From: Yponomeuta sedellus
Taxonomy: Eukaryota; Arthropoda; Insecta; Lepidoptera; Yponomeutidae
DNA: 64,000 bases
Direction: 5' to 3'
Assembly: GCA_934045075.1 (NCBI GenBank)
Contig: OW203734.1
Location: 8,405,516-8,469,515, forward strand
This document shows positions 43,815 to 54,774 of this stretch, piece after piece. Every line of letters starts with the position of its first letter. Position 1 is the stretch's first letter. The notes below the pieces were generated by a model. It was not told where the DNA came from. It worked only from the letters and a program-made list of their open reading frames with translations, and searched no databases. The position numbers and the translations under genes are program-made.

Positions 43815-44580
43815 AAATCGTCTGCCCGACACTACGTGCCCTTTTAGTTGCGACTGCCTAGCACGCGTCTGACACGTCGGCGCGGCAGAACGAAGAGGCG
43901 GGCGTGGCCCGTGGAGCGGGTCATCTATACTCCGTTCGCACCGTGTCCTTGCCTGAACCTCGCTCGCCTTGCTCAGACCGCTAAGATAAACCCTAAAATT
44001 GCTCGTCCAACATGCCGCTGCCGCGTCTGCCTAGCACGCGTTTCACACGTTGGCCTGACACGTCTAGCGGGTTAGAACGAAGAGGCGAGCGTGACTCGAG
44101 GAGCGGGTCAACTGCATTCCGTTCGCACTATGTCTGCTCCTGTTTGTGCGGATCAATGTCTGCCATACAAAATACCAGACGGCTAAGATAGATCCCTAAA
44201 ATCATCTGCCGAACGGGTAGTAATTATGCCCTTTTCATTGCGTCTGCCTAGCACGCGCCCGACACGGTGGAGCGCACGAAGGGGCATAGATTGTGGAGTT
44301 CGCTACTGCACTCCGTTCGCACTATGTCCGCTCCTGTATGTACAGCTCTTTATGACTCAAAAACATTACACTCCTAAGATAGACCCTTAAAAACGTCTGT
44401 CCGACGACGTGACCGTACATCTGCCGTTTTAAAGACCTGCAATTACCTAAATCGGCCGTTTCACTAATCTGCGTTTCAGGGAAAAGGGTGTGCAGACGTG
44501 CGCTATTCGCTATTCGTTGCGACTACCTAGCACGCGCCTGACACGTGAGCACGGCACTACAAAGAGGCGTGGCTTTGAAA
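43815..44580. repeat. Degenerate GC-rich tandem repeat, about four units
   Basis: The word gcctagcacgcg (last copy acctagcacgcg) recurs at 43856, 44029, 44246 and 44525, each followed by a gacacg word and an aaggggca/aagaggcg word. Two other markers, ctccgttcgcac and ctaagata, follow in order where present. Spacing grows from 173 to 217 to 279 bp. A short plus frame inside (43848-44075) is not conserved between units. Confidence 0.65.
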
Positions 44581-44671
44581 AAAACACTATCTGTTTATTT
44601 CAAGAAAAAATACAAAATTTAATCGAACTCTGGACATAAAGTCGTCGATAGTTACAGATGTATAAATATTA

Positions 44672-44820
44672 TCTATTATATAAAAATGAATCGCTGACTG
44701 TGGTGGTAGCGCATATATCGAGAGCAGCTGAACCGATTTCGCTAATTCCTTTTTTAGAATATTCCTTGGAGTACGAGGATGGTTCTTACGGAGAGATACG
44801 AAGTTTGCTGGGTCAGTTAG
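44672..44820 (+). mobile_element. Non-autonomous Helitron-like element, 5
   Basis: It starts TCTATTATATAAAAATGAAT after A and ends GCTGGGTCAGTTAG before T (CTAG mutated to TTAG). It is shorter than the other copies because the aagaatcgac segment is lost. Confidence 0.6.
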
Positions 44821-45474
44821 TAGAAATATAAGTACAGGTATGTAGAAGAACCGTATGCCTTAGTTAGATATACCTAAAGTATTTTTGAGATGGACGCGCT
44901 ATCTACTCTACATACGAGTACTAGGAGTAGGCATTTGGTCCCGTTCCCCTTATGCTTTTTTTGGAAACATATTTTTAGTATTTTTTTTCTTTGCACCTTT
45001 TTTGCAAGGAAGTTATTATTATTAGTTTTCTAGGGTAACCGATGATAGCTTTCTCCTGCTTACATTATTTGCAGTGAAACCCTGATTAACGGGGATCGCC
45101 AGCGCTCAATGTATTATCGTACAGAGTTCGACGATACAAAGCTTCATGCTAGGCTTCCCGTCGACTTCGAGAAGGTTCCGAGCACGCAGTTTGATTCACG
45201 ACAAAGTTCTTGAAATGAGTCAAAGTTGCTGTTAGTATAATTATATTATTTTAGGGCGTTCAATACAAAACTTTTTAGGAACTTCTCTTTGTAGTGTAGA
45301 TGAACACTACAAGAGAATATTTTCAAGATTATTATTTTATTCTCTATTGGACAAAAACACAAAGTATTTGATACCAAGTATTACTTAATGCTGAGTAGCA
45401 TTTACTTCCAGGCGACCTTTGTTTTGTCAACATAATAAATAATAGGTAATAATAAATATTCCTAGAAATTTATT

Positions 45475-45722
45475 ATTACACAGATCTCGTTAGCCCTATA
45501 CCAAGTACAACTAAATGACTTGTGTTACAGGTGCTAACTCGACGTTAGTTTTAATAGAATAAATACGTAGATAACATCCAAGACCCGAGACAAACTAGAA
45601 AAGTTTATTTACTAGTTTGACCCGGAAACGAGGGGTCAAACTAGGAAACGAACTTTCGGGGATCGAACCCGAGACCTTCGGTTTTACAGTCAGCGTGCCA
45701 AACCGCTGCGCCACCGAGGCCA
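45475..45722 (-). mobile_element. tRNA-derived SINE, family B, with internal fold-back
   Basis: The tail is at the left (aaatttattattacacagat) and the tRNA-like head at the right (cggggatcgaacccgagacc; gctgcgccaccgaggcc). At 45600-45623 the normal aaagttt...tagtttgaccc is followed by 9 nt and then its near-inverse gggtcaaactaggaaacgaa (45633-45656). This is absent from the 7.6 and 53.7 kb copies. Confidence 0.75.
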
Positions 45723-45912
45723 TCTGATAACTTCTTTTAGTTTCTTTTGAGGCCTGACTGTACAGCGTTTCACTTCAAACCAATTTTGCTGCGGCTCTTA
45801 GAGCTTTTCGCTCGAAAAAACTAAACGTGCCGCCCGGTTTGATAGAGCTTCATTAGCTAGGATCAAACTAGCTCTACAGCCCAGCTCTAGTTCTAGAGCT
45901 GTGCTGTCTTAG

Positions 45913-46118
45913 ACTGTTAAGCCGTTGGTGCCGGCTGTCATGTAATGGCCGTCGTTAACCCATGTCAGAGGCCTTCTGGGCGGCTTTATAACTTCTGACA
46001 GTAAGGCCCGCCACTTAGGTACAATCCTCCACCAACCCGTGATGGAGTATGGCCGAACCTTTCTGCGATGCAGGAACAGACCCGTGCCCCAGCACTGGGG
46101 ACATACAAGGGTTGAAAT
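45913..46118 (+). mobile_element. 5S-derived SINE, 5'-truncated
   Basis: It begins tgttaagccgttggtgccgg and ends ctggggacatacaagggttg. The promoter region is missing. Confidence 0.75.
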
Positions 46119-46119
46119 C

Positions 46120-46630
46120 AATGTCTTAGACCCCTCTAACCACCCTTTCGCTGCCTAATTCCTTCAGCCCATCCTTCGTGTGACCGGCCCCTTGAAGATA
46201 CAATCACGGCTACCGGCACGGGACCGCACATCTGTTTCTGCCCGTCCGCCGATAACACAAAACGTGCAGTATGATCTAGAGATAACACAACACGCAACTA
46301 AAGCGCGGAGGGCTTCAGAGGCACAGAAATACAGTTCCTATTTTTTTCGTCATTTAGATACATTTCGAGAGTACCTAAATGAAAAAGTTAAATAATAATA
46401 AGTAAGTTATATAGTATACAACTAACGATCTTATGACAGTAAAAGCGATCTCTTAAATTAAAGGACTAAAATATGAAGAAAGTATTTTGGGGCACATAAA
46501 ATATACATATAAGGAGCATATTTTGTAAGATTGGGTGATAACCGTCAATTTGTATTTCTGGCGGGGCGTGATCAGATGCGCACCTTTAGTTGTCAGCTTT
46601 AAATTTTATATTTTTTATTCATGATTTAAT
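46120..46630. other. No recognisable feature
   Basis: The 71-codon plus frame at 46180-46395 lacks motifs. Confidence 0.4.
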
Positions 46631-46635
46631 CAAAT

Positions 46636-46920
46636 TTATACTATTTTTATTTTTAATGCACTAACCCGTGCTAAGGACAAATTTAAAAACCTATTTAGAG
46701 GCTTAAAATTTCACCCATGCCGGGATTCGAACCCGCAGCCTCTGGCTATCCGTGCCAGCGCTCTACCAATTGAGCCAATGGGCGACTCACCGGCATCAGT
46801 GAAATTTTGAACCTCTTTACACTATTCTCTGTATTACGTACAGGCAGCGACATCTGGCTTAAGCAAATTGCATCACTTACAGCCCTGTAAAACCTAACTG
46901 CAAAGTAGGTAGTCTGTAAA
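46636..46920 (-). mobile_element. tRNA-derived SINE, family A, near complete, simple orientation
   Basis: On the minus strand: 5' body (acctaactgcaaagtaggta ... gtcgctgcctgtacgtaata), tRNA-like core (gctcaattggtagagcgctg, gcgggttcgaatcccggc), then gcctctaaataggttttt and a tail. It gives the normal collinear order against which the rearranged copies can be compared. Confidence 0.75.
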
Positions 46921-46964
46921 CGCATTTTTTAAATGTACATGAACTTTTTCTTCTTTTAGTCAAT

Positions 46965-47325
46965 ATCAAGCCTTGTATGTCCCCACTGCTGGGGCAAGGG
47001 TCTCTTCCTGCATCACAGCTAGGCTAGGCCACTCTCCGCCAAGGGGCCCACGTCCGGGTTGGTGGAGAATAGTACGACAGTGGCGGGCCTTACGGTCAGA
47101 AGTTATCAATCCGCCCATAAGGCATCTTACATGGCTTAACGACTGCCAATACATGACAGCCGGCACCAACGGCATCCGCACAAGCGCTTCCGTGCTTCCG
47201 AATCACGGAAGTGCTCGGACCACTAGCGGCAGTCACGGGACCGTCACCCATCCTGCACCTGACCGCGCCTGTTTTTGCAAGGGATTGATCCCAATTACTC
47301 GGTTCGGCTAGGCCAAGAGCACTTA
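46965..47325 (-). mobile_element. 5S-derived SINE, subfamily 1, near full length
   Basis: It runs from tcaagccttgtatgtcccca (3' end, left) to ctcggttcggctaggccaag (5' head, right). The promoter is reduced to gcaaaaacaggcgcggtcag, then gtgcaggatgggtgacgg. Confidence 0.75.
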
Positions 47326-47329
47326 TTTT

Positions 47330-49080
47330 AGTGCCTCTCCATTATTGGAAGTTGGACGTCAGATCTACATATTCCTTTCTTTTCTTCACATCTGTCGATG
47401 GACTTTTCCCTAATCACCGGAGGCCGCGTCAGAGTAACTGAAGGATGCATTTTAATGAAGATAACATTGACTTTGTCGAAATATTCTATAATATTTTTTC
47501 TGTATCTTTTAGGAATACGATATTAATCGATCACCAGAAATCAATAAACTATTTCAACGTAAAGAATTTACATTATTTTTTTTATGACAATGTTCTATGT
47601 TAGCCGCCGCCTTTGGGCCGTATTTGTTGTGGAGAAAATGGTAGTACCTTAGTTAGCACCTTCGTACATCGGCTGTATGTTAGATTTGCCTTACTCAGAA
47701 AGTACCGCTCTGATCAACATCAAACTACTAGAAATCCACAAATCCCGAAAGGACTTTATGAAAGGACACAGCGAAACTTATAGCATGATGCTTTTCGCTG
47801 TAATTGTTTTGTGAGAAAAGCGCTTGTGCCGTTCCCACAGGGCTAGGTGTCTTCCAGATTATCTTGGGGGAATTTGTCTAATACTTCGGGTTTGGGCGTC
47901 AGATTGGCAAGTTTTAGCAGCTACAAACTAGATAAGAAACGTAGCCAGTTTTAATGACTACTTGCTATCTAAGTACCGACAGTAGACAGTGCAGCAAGTC
48001 ATGTAACAAACTTCGTTCTAACAGAGGTAGAAAGATCGGTTACTAAGTGCCTTTTAGAGGCTCAACAATTTTTTGGGCCAACCGAATCCTTAAAAAAGGT
48101 AGTGTAGGTAGGTTGAAGAGGGTAATAAATAAGTACGTGCCAAAACCAGAAGTAGGTATAAGGCTAGGTGCCCACCCAATTCACACTCAGCTTATTACCC
48201 ACCAACTTTCTAATATAGGTACCTAGTGAGGTATTTGGAGGAGTGCCTCCAAATACCAAATGGAATCACGCCCAAACTAGATTCGATCCAACTCCGCAGA
48301 CCACAACACCGATTGGCACTTTCTTAACTAACTGCCATTAAATAAAACCGCAGAAACAATTCTCGAATACCATGCCATTGTATCTTGTGATCCAACTACA
48401 CTCAGACCTTAACGTACCAAGACAGCCCTTGTTACCGACGTCCTAAACACGCAAATCGATAAACGAGCTTCTATTGTATCTCGCGATCGCGTAACTCTGA
48501 CACGTTTCGGAGATTTCACAGGCCGTCCTTATTTCGATTAGAATAAAGATGGGAATGGACTGACAGGGTATCAGTTCGGATGTGCCAACTCCGATGGCGA
48601 ACAAATTAACCGGGCGCGATGTCGTGTGACCGCCGGCCGGTTGCTCACGAGCTGCCGTGATGTGGTAGAGTCCCTTTGGCTTTTAAAGTTAGGCCCTTTT
48701 TTTGCTCTATCCGCTCTATTTACTTCTCTGCAAAGTCTGAGATGATATTGGGGATTCACGTCAGTCTATCTAAGACAAGGATTATAGGATCACTGATTCC
48801 CGAGAGGGAGCGTGGATTCGAACCCCATACCTGACACCATGTATTATTAGAGGTATTAAATGACACAGACAAGGTGACGTCTGAACAACCTGAACCTGGT
48901 TTATTATCTAGTACCAACATAGGTACTGCAAGAACACAATGCTAACCACTATCTCCATTATTATCAGCATATCAACCCACCTCTCCTCGGTGGATAAATA
49001 TTTTTCACCGTGACGCCGGGCTCTTCCGCGGCGTGTCGTCATTATCATCCACAAGCCCACTGCCTGCCCAAGGAACTTGT
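47330..49080. other. No recognisable gene
   Basis: Mostly unique-looking AT-rich DNA. A tRNA-type B-box word (gtggattcgaacccc) lies at 48811-48825 without a foldable tRNA around it. Confidence 0.4.
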
Positions 49081-49151
49081 GTGTTACGAGGGCTGCTACT
49101 TATGTATGCAGAATAGAAAAAATAAACAAATGTATATGGCTAAATATGCTT

Positions 49152-50203
49152 TTATTGTTTTTCAAAGTATTCTCCACTATGATCGATGCACTTTTGCATT
49201 CGATGAAACCAATTTGTAAAACACTTTTTCCACTCTGATTGAGGTATTTCCAAAACGTGCTGTTTGAACGCATCTACGGCATCTTCACGGGTCGAAAATC
49301 GTTGACCACGTAATTTATTCTTTACATTTAGGAATAAATAGAAATCATTGGGAGCCAAATCAGGGCTGTACGGTAGATGACTCATTAATTCTATTTTTGA
49401 CCATCCAAAAATGTAGTTGTTTCCTGAGATGTATGACAGCTGGCATTGTCATGGTGAAGTATGATTCTGCGTCGCTGGTTGTTTTGGCGTATTTCTTCAA
49501 ATACTTCCGGCCAACAAATGGTCGTGTACCACTCCGAATTAACCGTTCTACGATTCTCCAGTGGTATTGTAGCCACATGGCCATTAATACCAAAAAAGCA
49601 GGCCACCATTTCCTTTACAGTGCTTTTTGCACGAGCCACTTTCGTAGGGTTCGGCTCATTTTGAAACACCCAAACTGTTGATTGTTGTTTAGTTTCGGGA
49701 TCGTACGCGTAGATCCAGGATTCGTCACCTGTGTAGATATTATAAAGACATTTTGAGTCGCCTCCGTTGAATTTTTTTAATGTTTTCTTGCACCATTCGA
49801 CGCGAGCATCTTTTTGATCCTGAGTTAAGTTGTGCGGGATCCAACGCGAACAAATTTTTTTTAGAGACAAATGTTCATGTAATATCCTATGAATGCTCGT
49901 CATACATATGCCCAGAATAACTTCTATCTCGCGATACGTAACATGGCGGTCTTGCATTATTAGTGTTCGCACAGCTTCAATATTTTGTGGCACAACCACC
50001 GATTTCGGGCGACCTTCTTTAACTTCGTCCGTGAGCTTACTGCGCCCGCGATTAAACTCACTAAACCAGTGATACACAGTCGTTTTTGATGGAGCTTCAC
50101 CACCAAAAGTCGAAGTTAATTGATCTACGCACTGTTGTTGCGTTAAACCACGTCGAAAATCGTAATAAATCATAGCACGAATATTTTCACGAGTGAGTTC
50201 CAT
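49152..50203 (-). pseudogene. Mariner transposase (DD34D), one-base frameshift
   Basis: About 350 codons, the normal family length, starting at MELTRENIRAMIYYDFRRGL. An upstream in-frame ATG would add 13 residues not typical of the family. Visible features: N-terminal helix-turn-helix region (residues about 5-110), the WIPHNLT linker motif (121-127), catalytic Asp in TGDESW (160) and in LHHDNASCH (252). The third is in YSPDLAPND, 34 residues after the second, giving DD34D. Near 49388-49395, a run of A is one base short, so the frame ends right after FLDGQK. The remainder (49152-49385) continues in another frame to the family's usual end, MQKCIDHSGEYFEKQ. The product as encoded would lack the third catalytic Asp. 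Confidence 0.9.
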
Positions 50204-50285
50204 TTTTTCAGCGATATGACATTTTAAACCCAACAAAAACAAAACACTTACGTATATAAGAGAAAAATATTAGCGGCCAGTATTT

Positions 50286-50812
50286 AAAAAAACCGGCCAA
50301 GTGCGAGTCAGACTCGCGCATCGAGGGTTCCGTACAAACCTGTATTATAGACCTGAGTATTTGGTATGAATTTCAATTTAATACCTCTACGCGTTTATGA
50401 GGAAATGGGTAGTAAGTTTAAAATTATTAAAAATATATATATTATGAGATGTAACTAAAAATTTATGGTTTTCGTAATTTTTCCTTTATCTATGCTATAA
50501 GACGTTGCTTCGTACCAAATGTCAAGATTCTGAGTTCACGGGAAGCACCCTGTAGGTTTTGATTCCCTTGCAAGTGTCGAAAATTTGCGGCATAAACGGC
50601 TGTATCTTTTGATTGCGTTGGCTTAGAAGTTTGATTTTTTCACAGCTTCAAGGGACAGTAGACCTGAGTAATTGATATAAATTTCAGCTTCATACCTCCA
50701 CGCGTTCCTGAGAAAAAGGGTCTTGACAGACGGACGGACGGACAGACGGACAACAAAGTGATCCTATAAGGGTTCCGTTTTTTCCTTTTGAGGTACGGAA
50801 CCCTAAAAAGAA
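50286..50812. mobile_element. Unclassified non-autonomous element nested in mariner
   Basis: It starts aaccggccaagtgcgagtca and ends gaggtacggaaccctaaaaa. The word agggttccgt occurs at 50324 and at 50769-50778. The latter pairs with acggaaccct at 50795-50804 to make a terminal hairpin. A gac/gga run (50729-50751) precedes it. Similar sequences are common in Lepidoptera to my memory, but I cannot name the class. Confidence 0.6.
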
Positions 50813-51162
50813 CGAATTTGACCATGGAGGTCAGACATTGCGTTTAAAATTATGGGAATCCCAGATTCCCATAACATAAGTAGCAGCCTATGTAAGTCTG
50901 ACTTAATCGCATACCATAAACAACGCTTGAAATTGCCAATCCACGCTGGCCTTGCGGGCATGTGAACTTATTTATGTAGGATATATAAATTAAGTCCATG
51001 TTAAATAAGGGAAACAATTTGTACTCTGCAATCTATGAGGGTAGGTATACACAACACACACACACAATTCTGTTCATTTACTAGTTGCTCCGTAGGTACC
51101 TTCATTTTACTGTAAGACCCCGAATATTTTTACGTTCCTTCAAATAGGTATATATAGGTAAG

Positions 51163-51305
51163 ACTGAAACCAGATTTGTGAATTGAGAATTTCACTAAGT
51201 AAATACTTATGTAACGTTCTGTCACGCTCTTTGCTGAGAAATTCTAAGAGACAGCACTACAGTTAAGTATTTACTTAGCGAAATTTCTTAATTCAGGAAC
51301 TGGCC
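51163..51305. mobile_element. PIF/Harbinger-like MITE, degraded copy
   Basis: It is a relative of 16937-17078: tgagaatttcactaagtaaa and ttaagtatttacttagcgaa, ending aactggccca. The left outer end has diverged, so no TTA duplication is seen. The flanks, 50895-51160 and 51310-52510, hold no recognised gene. Confidence 0.5.
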
Positions 51306-52612
51306 CATAGACGAATAGCTTGATAAATTAGCACGTACCTAAAAGACTCCCTCGTTCAGATGTCATTGGTTGGGGGACGAAATGGGCAAAAACGTGCGTC
51401 CAGTCCGTCCTGTCAAATTGCACAAGACAGGGGCAAGCGGTGACAAATTATATGTCATAGAGCAAGGTGATGATCCTGCGGCCAGGACCTGAGTCCTGTT
51501 TCAGTTGCAGTGGTAGGCAGGATGCCTCCCGGCTTTGCTGGGAGATGAGCTCGAGAATCGGGCGGTGAATGAAGAGTCGGCAGATGTGGTTTAATCTTTT
51601 TTCACTAAAGACAACCACAAAAATACGTCGGTTGAAATTAAAACATTTACAAATTAAAAAAGACTAGCAGCAGCGTGCAGGCATGACAGATGGAGAAAAA
51701 GGGAAGAAGAAGAGGTTAACCATAGACAGTCAATTTTTAATCTAAACTAAGCAACCATAGACTAGAAGATAGATTGTGCGGCTTACACACTTTAGCACAA
51801 GGTACGTAGTTCTCAAAACTGAATCGGAACTGAAATAGGTCTAAATCCATCCCAAACCACTTTTGTCTCTTAGGAGGGATCAAATCTGGAGTCCCGTAGC
51901 GGAGCAACCCTGCCTTTGATCCGACACGATCGCGGCTGCGCCCGCGCCCCGATATCGTACAATTTACTGCTCTATCGGACGATACATTCGGTGCACCGAC
52001 TGCCGTGCGGATTCTACGACTGGCGACACGAAAATTTTACTACGGAACAGGAAAACGAATGGAGTGCAAAAAACTGAAGTAAATAAGAGTAATCTGACTG
52101 ATGTGTCATATCTCTTTTCATACTTTAAATCGTAATGATACGTCGGAAATACGAGTACACAAGAACTTCATCTCAATTATCATAATGTAGAATGCTCTTA
52201 CTGCTGCATAGCTTCAACCCTTATGCCATCTTCAAAGTCCTACAGGAGAAAGCTAAGCCTTGCAGCGCATTATTAAGTATTTATTATTAAAATTTTCTAC
52301 TGCCCAAAAAGTTTTGCTCATTGGCAAGCTTAATGCTACTTTACATTGTCTACCAGCTATCCTATGTTTTTAAGACCTAATTAAACGGTACTTACAATAA
52401 TAATTACTTACTTAGATATAGATGCATACTTTTTTTAAATTTATAATAATAATATAGCCTCCTAAGCCCTGGAGGTAACAGTTACTTCAAGTCTTCTAAA
52501 ACAAGGTAGATAAATAAATAATAATAAATAAATATTGATGGACATATTACAAAGTTCTCGTTAGCCCTATACTAAGTACCTACAACTAAATGACTTGTGT
52601 TATATTAGGTGC

Positions 52613-53679
52613 AGATAACCTTCACGTGTACCCCTCCGCTTTCCGTTCCATCTGATTCTATGAACCAGGTGGAGGGGCAAGTGGTGGGGTCGGTGCACCC
52701 TGAGCGTTAGTCAGTGGGTTGTTAACGGAACTTACTGGCTAACGGCGAATAATCTGGCGGGAGGGGTCGCGTGGGCCCTGTTTCACTTTGTGGAGCGGGA
52801 CCCAGGCGACCAACCGATTGAAGGACCGACTGGGGGGGGGCGCCGCTGCGCGAAAGCGCGCGCGCCTCGTACCAGTCGGACCAGAGTGGCCGTGGGCGGA
52901 GGGTCGGGGGACCCTCTGCCTCCATCACGGCGGGAGGGGTCGCGTGGGCCCTGTTTCACTTTGTGGAGCGGGACCCAGGCGACCAACCGAATGAAGGACC
53001 GACTGGGGGGGGCGCCGCTGCGCGAAAGCGCGCGCGCCTCGTACCAGTCGGACCAGAGTGGCCGCCGGGACGCGGAGGGTCGGGGGACCCTCTGCCTCCA
53101 TCACGGCGGGCCGGAGGGCGCCCTTGCGTGTTCCGAGGGTGCCTTCTGGCACGGAGGGGGCCCGCGCGGTCGCTCACCGCCTTCTCTGCTTTCAGAGAAG
53201 TGCTGGTGGGCGACGTGACGGGCCTCGAGTGTGGGGCGTGTGGGGGCCAACAGTTGACATTGGCCCCCATGCGCCCCAACGAGGAGGTGCGCCGCCCTCC
53301 TCTAATCCCATTGGACCACACAACAATGGGATGGAGGGGGCGGCGCGTTGGGGCGTGTGGTGGCCAAGGGGTTCGCACTTGGCCACTATGCGCTCCAACG
53401 AAGAGATGCGGCGTTCCCTCGCCCCGTCGTTCGGTCCGATGCGATGGGGCAGGGGCGCCGCCGAAGGAGTGCCCGAAAGGGCGCCCGCAGACGGGGTCGC
53501 GGAAGTGTGCGTAAGCGTCCCCGTGGCCCCGTCCTTTGCGGTGCGGAGGAACACCCCAGGAGTTTTAGTCGGTATACCGCCCTTTTCAGGGCGGGGAGTC
53601 CGACATAACCACTGTGCTCCCCCGAGCCGGTGGTACCCGTAATTGGGGTTTCTCCTGGGTGAAAAAAAAAAAAAAAAAA
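52613..53679 (+). mobile_element. GC-rich poly(A) retroposon, 1.07 kb, nested in a SINE
   Basis: It is flanked by aggtgc at 52607-52612 and 53680-53685 and ends in a run of about 18 A (from 53662). Strikingly richer in G+C than its surroundings. It contains a 173-bp tandem duplication and a second ~117-bp repeat. Overlapping open frames on plus (52790-53218, 52963-53514, 53058-53642) and minus are the expected by-product of high GC, and none shows a known domain. It may be the 3' part of a poly(A)-type LINE or its non-autonomous derivative. Confidence 0.7.
52756..53104 (+). repeat. 173/176-bp tandem duplication inside the retroposon
   Basis: Units start at 52756 and 52929 with ggcgggaggggtcgcgtggg and end before 53105. 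They differ by a 3-bp insertion (gccgccgggacgcgg versus gccgtgggcgg) and few other changes. A related second pair, beginning ggggcgtgtggg at 53233 and ggggcgtgtggt at 53350, has a 117-bp period, each with a ggccaa...ttggcc hairpin. Confidence 0.8.
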
Positions 53680-54084
53680 AGGTGCTAACTCGACGATAGA
53701 TTTAATACAATAAATACATAGATAACATCCAAGACCCGAAACAAACTAGAAAAGTTCGTTTCCTAGTTTGACCCGGCCGGGGATTTTGTTGTTGTTGTCC
53801 TTGTTGTCCAAAAACTGATGAGGAAAATATTGGACCTGGACCAGTAAGTTTTCCGGTCTTCCTACTTAATTATTGGATTATGACATCCTGTGCCGATATG
53901 GAGCTGCACAAACAACAATGCATCTTTGTGTCTGCCCTGAAGCTCCACAGTGCTGTTGGCGGGATCTCATGGAGGCATCACCCGGCGCGCTCGCAGTGGC
54001 GCGGTTTTGGGATCGAGATGTCTGAGAGGAGGGCGGCGCTTTCGACTCGAAAGAAGAAGAAGAAGATTGGATGTGATTAAGAAA

Positions 54085-54180
54085 GTTATTCGTGATGTCC
54101 TATTTTTAGGACGCCAGGGCTTAGGAGGATATAGTGAGGCCTGTGCCCTGCAGTGTGACGTTTATAGACTACATAAAAAG
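54085..54180 (+). repeat. RTE-like 3' terminal fragment
   Basis: gatatagtgaggcctgtgcc then ctgcagtgtgacgtttatag and actacataaaaag, the same end as at 1.3 and 25.6 kb. The 53790-54080 segment before it is unassigned. Confidence 0.45.
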
Positions 54181-54509
54181 AGTATGTTTGTTACACAATA
54201 AAAGCTTTATTAAAAATAAAACTTAAATAACAGGTTTGTGATAAAAATTACGTGCAAAAGAGTCTAGAGGGGAATATTATATAATTACAATATGATAATA
54301 AATAAATACGTAATACAATACATAGTAGGTACCTAAAAATTTCCTAGAGATATTGTGATATCTACATGCGCATACTAATTAGGTATAACGAATTAAGATG
54401 TTGCAGCTCTTCTGCAACCGTATCCAACCGGGATAGCAGGCGTAGACTCAATTTTGGACAGCGCTCGCTTAAGATCAAACCAAACTCCTGCGACGTAAGA
54501 CCATCAGAT

Positions 54510-54605
54510 CTGCTTGGAAGAATTTCAATCAATGTAAGTAAAATAAAGTACGGCGAGTCAGAGAAAAGGCCTATATCCAGCAGTGGGCATTAGTGGGCTG
54601 ATAAA
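54510..54605 (+). repeat. RTE-like 3' terminal fragment
   Basis: gagaaaaggcctatatccag, cagtgggcattagtgggctg and ataaagtc match the QQW-coding end in a broken frame. Confidence 0.45.
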
Positions 54606-54631
54606 GTCAAATAGAAAGATTATCCAGTATC

Positions 54632-54770
54632 CAATGGGGTTGTTCCCCATTGAAAATCCCCATTGGCGTGTCTTAGTATTGGCAATGGGGATTAGTGAAC
54701 AAAAATTTCACCAATCCCCATCAATGGGGATTATCAATGGGGATTAGTGGAATAACCCATCCAATGGTAC
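54632..54770. repeat. Cluster of caatgggg / ccccattg words
   Basis: The exact 8-mer occurs six times: plus at 54632, 54683, 54722 and 54735, and as complement at 54645 and 54658. The outer parts (agtatccaatggggttgtt and, inverted, agtaccattggatgggtta) resemble TIRs, so this may be a small MITE of nested palindromes. Confidence 0.5.
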
Positions 54771-54774
54771 TTAG

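Larger units (their letters stand above)
49087..50892 (-). mobile_element. Mariner element, split by a nested repeat
   Basis: The ends cgagggctgctacttatgta (left) and, as complement, cataggctgctacttatgtt (right) are inverted repeats flanked by TA at 49085-49086 and 50893-50894. Removing the foreign segment 50286-50812 leaves about 1.28 kb, the usual mariner length. The element carries one transposase gene on the minus strand. Confidence 0.85.
52513..53788 (-). mobile_element. tRNA-derived SINE, family B, split by a retroposon
   Basis: The tail side (52513-52612, aagttctcgttagccctata) and the body side (53680-53788, gataacatccaagacccgaa, ttcgtttcctagtttgaccc) are parts of one SINE. They are contiguous in the 7.6 kb copy. 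The tRNA-like head is cut at ggccgggga. Confidence 0.75.

Noticed and set aside
52790..53642. Several overlapping 140-190 codon frames on both strands
   Set aside because: They arise from high G+C content, which removes stops in all frames, and from tandem repeats. No domain or consistent codon pattern favours one frame.
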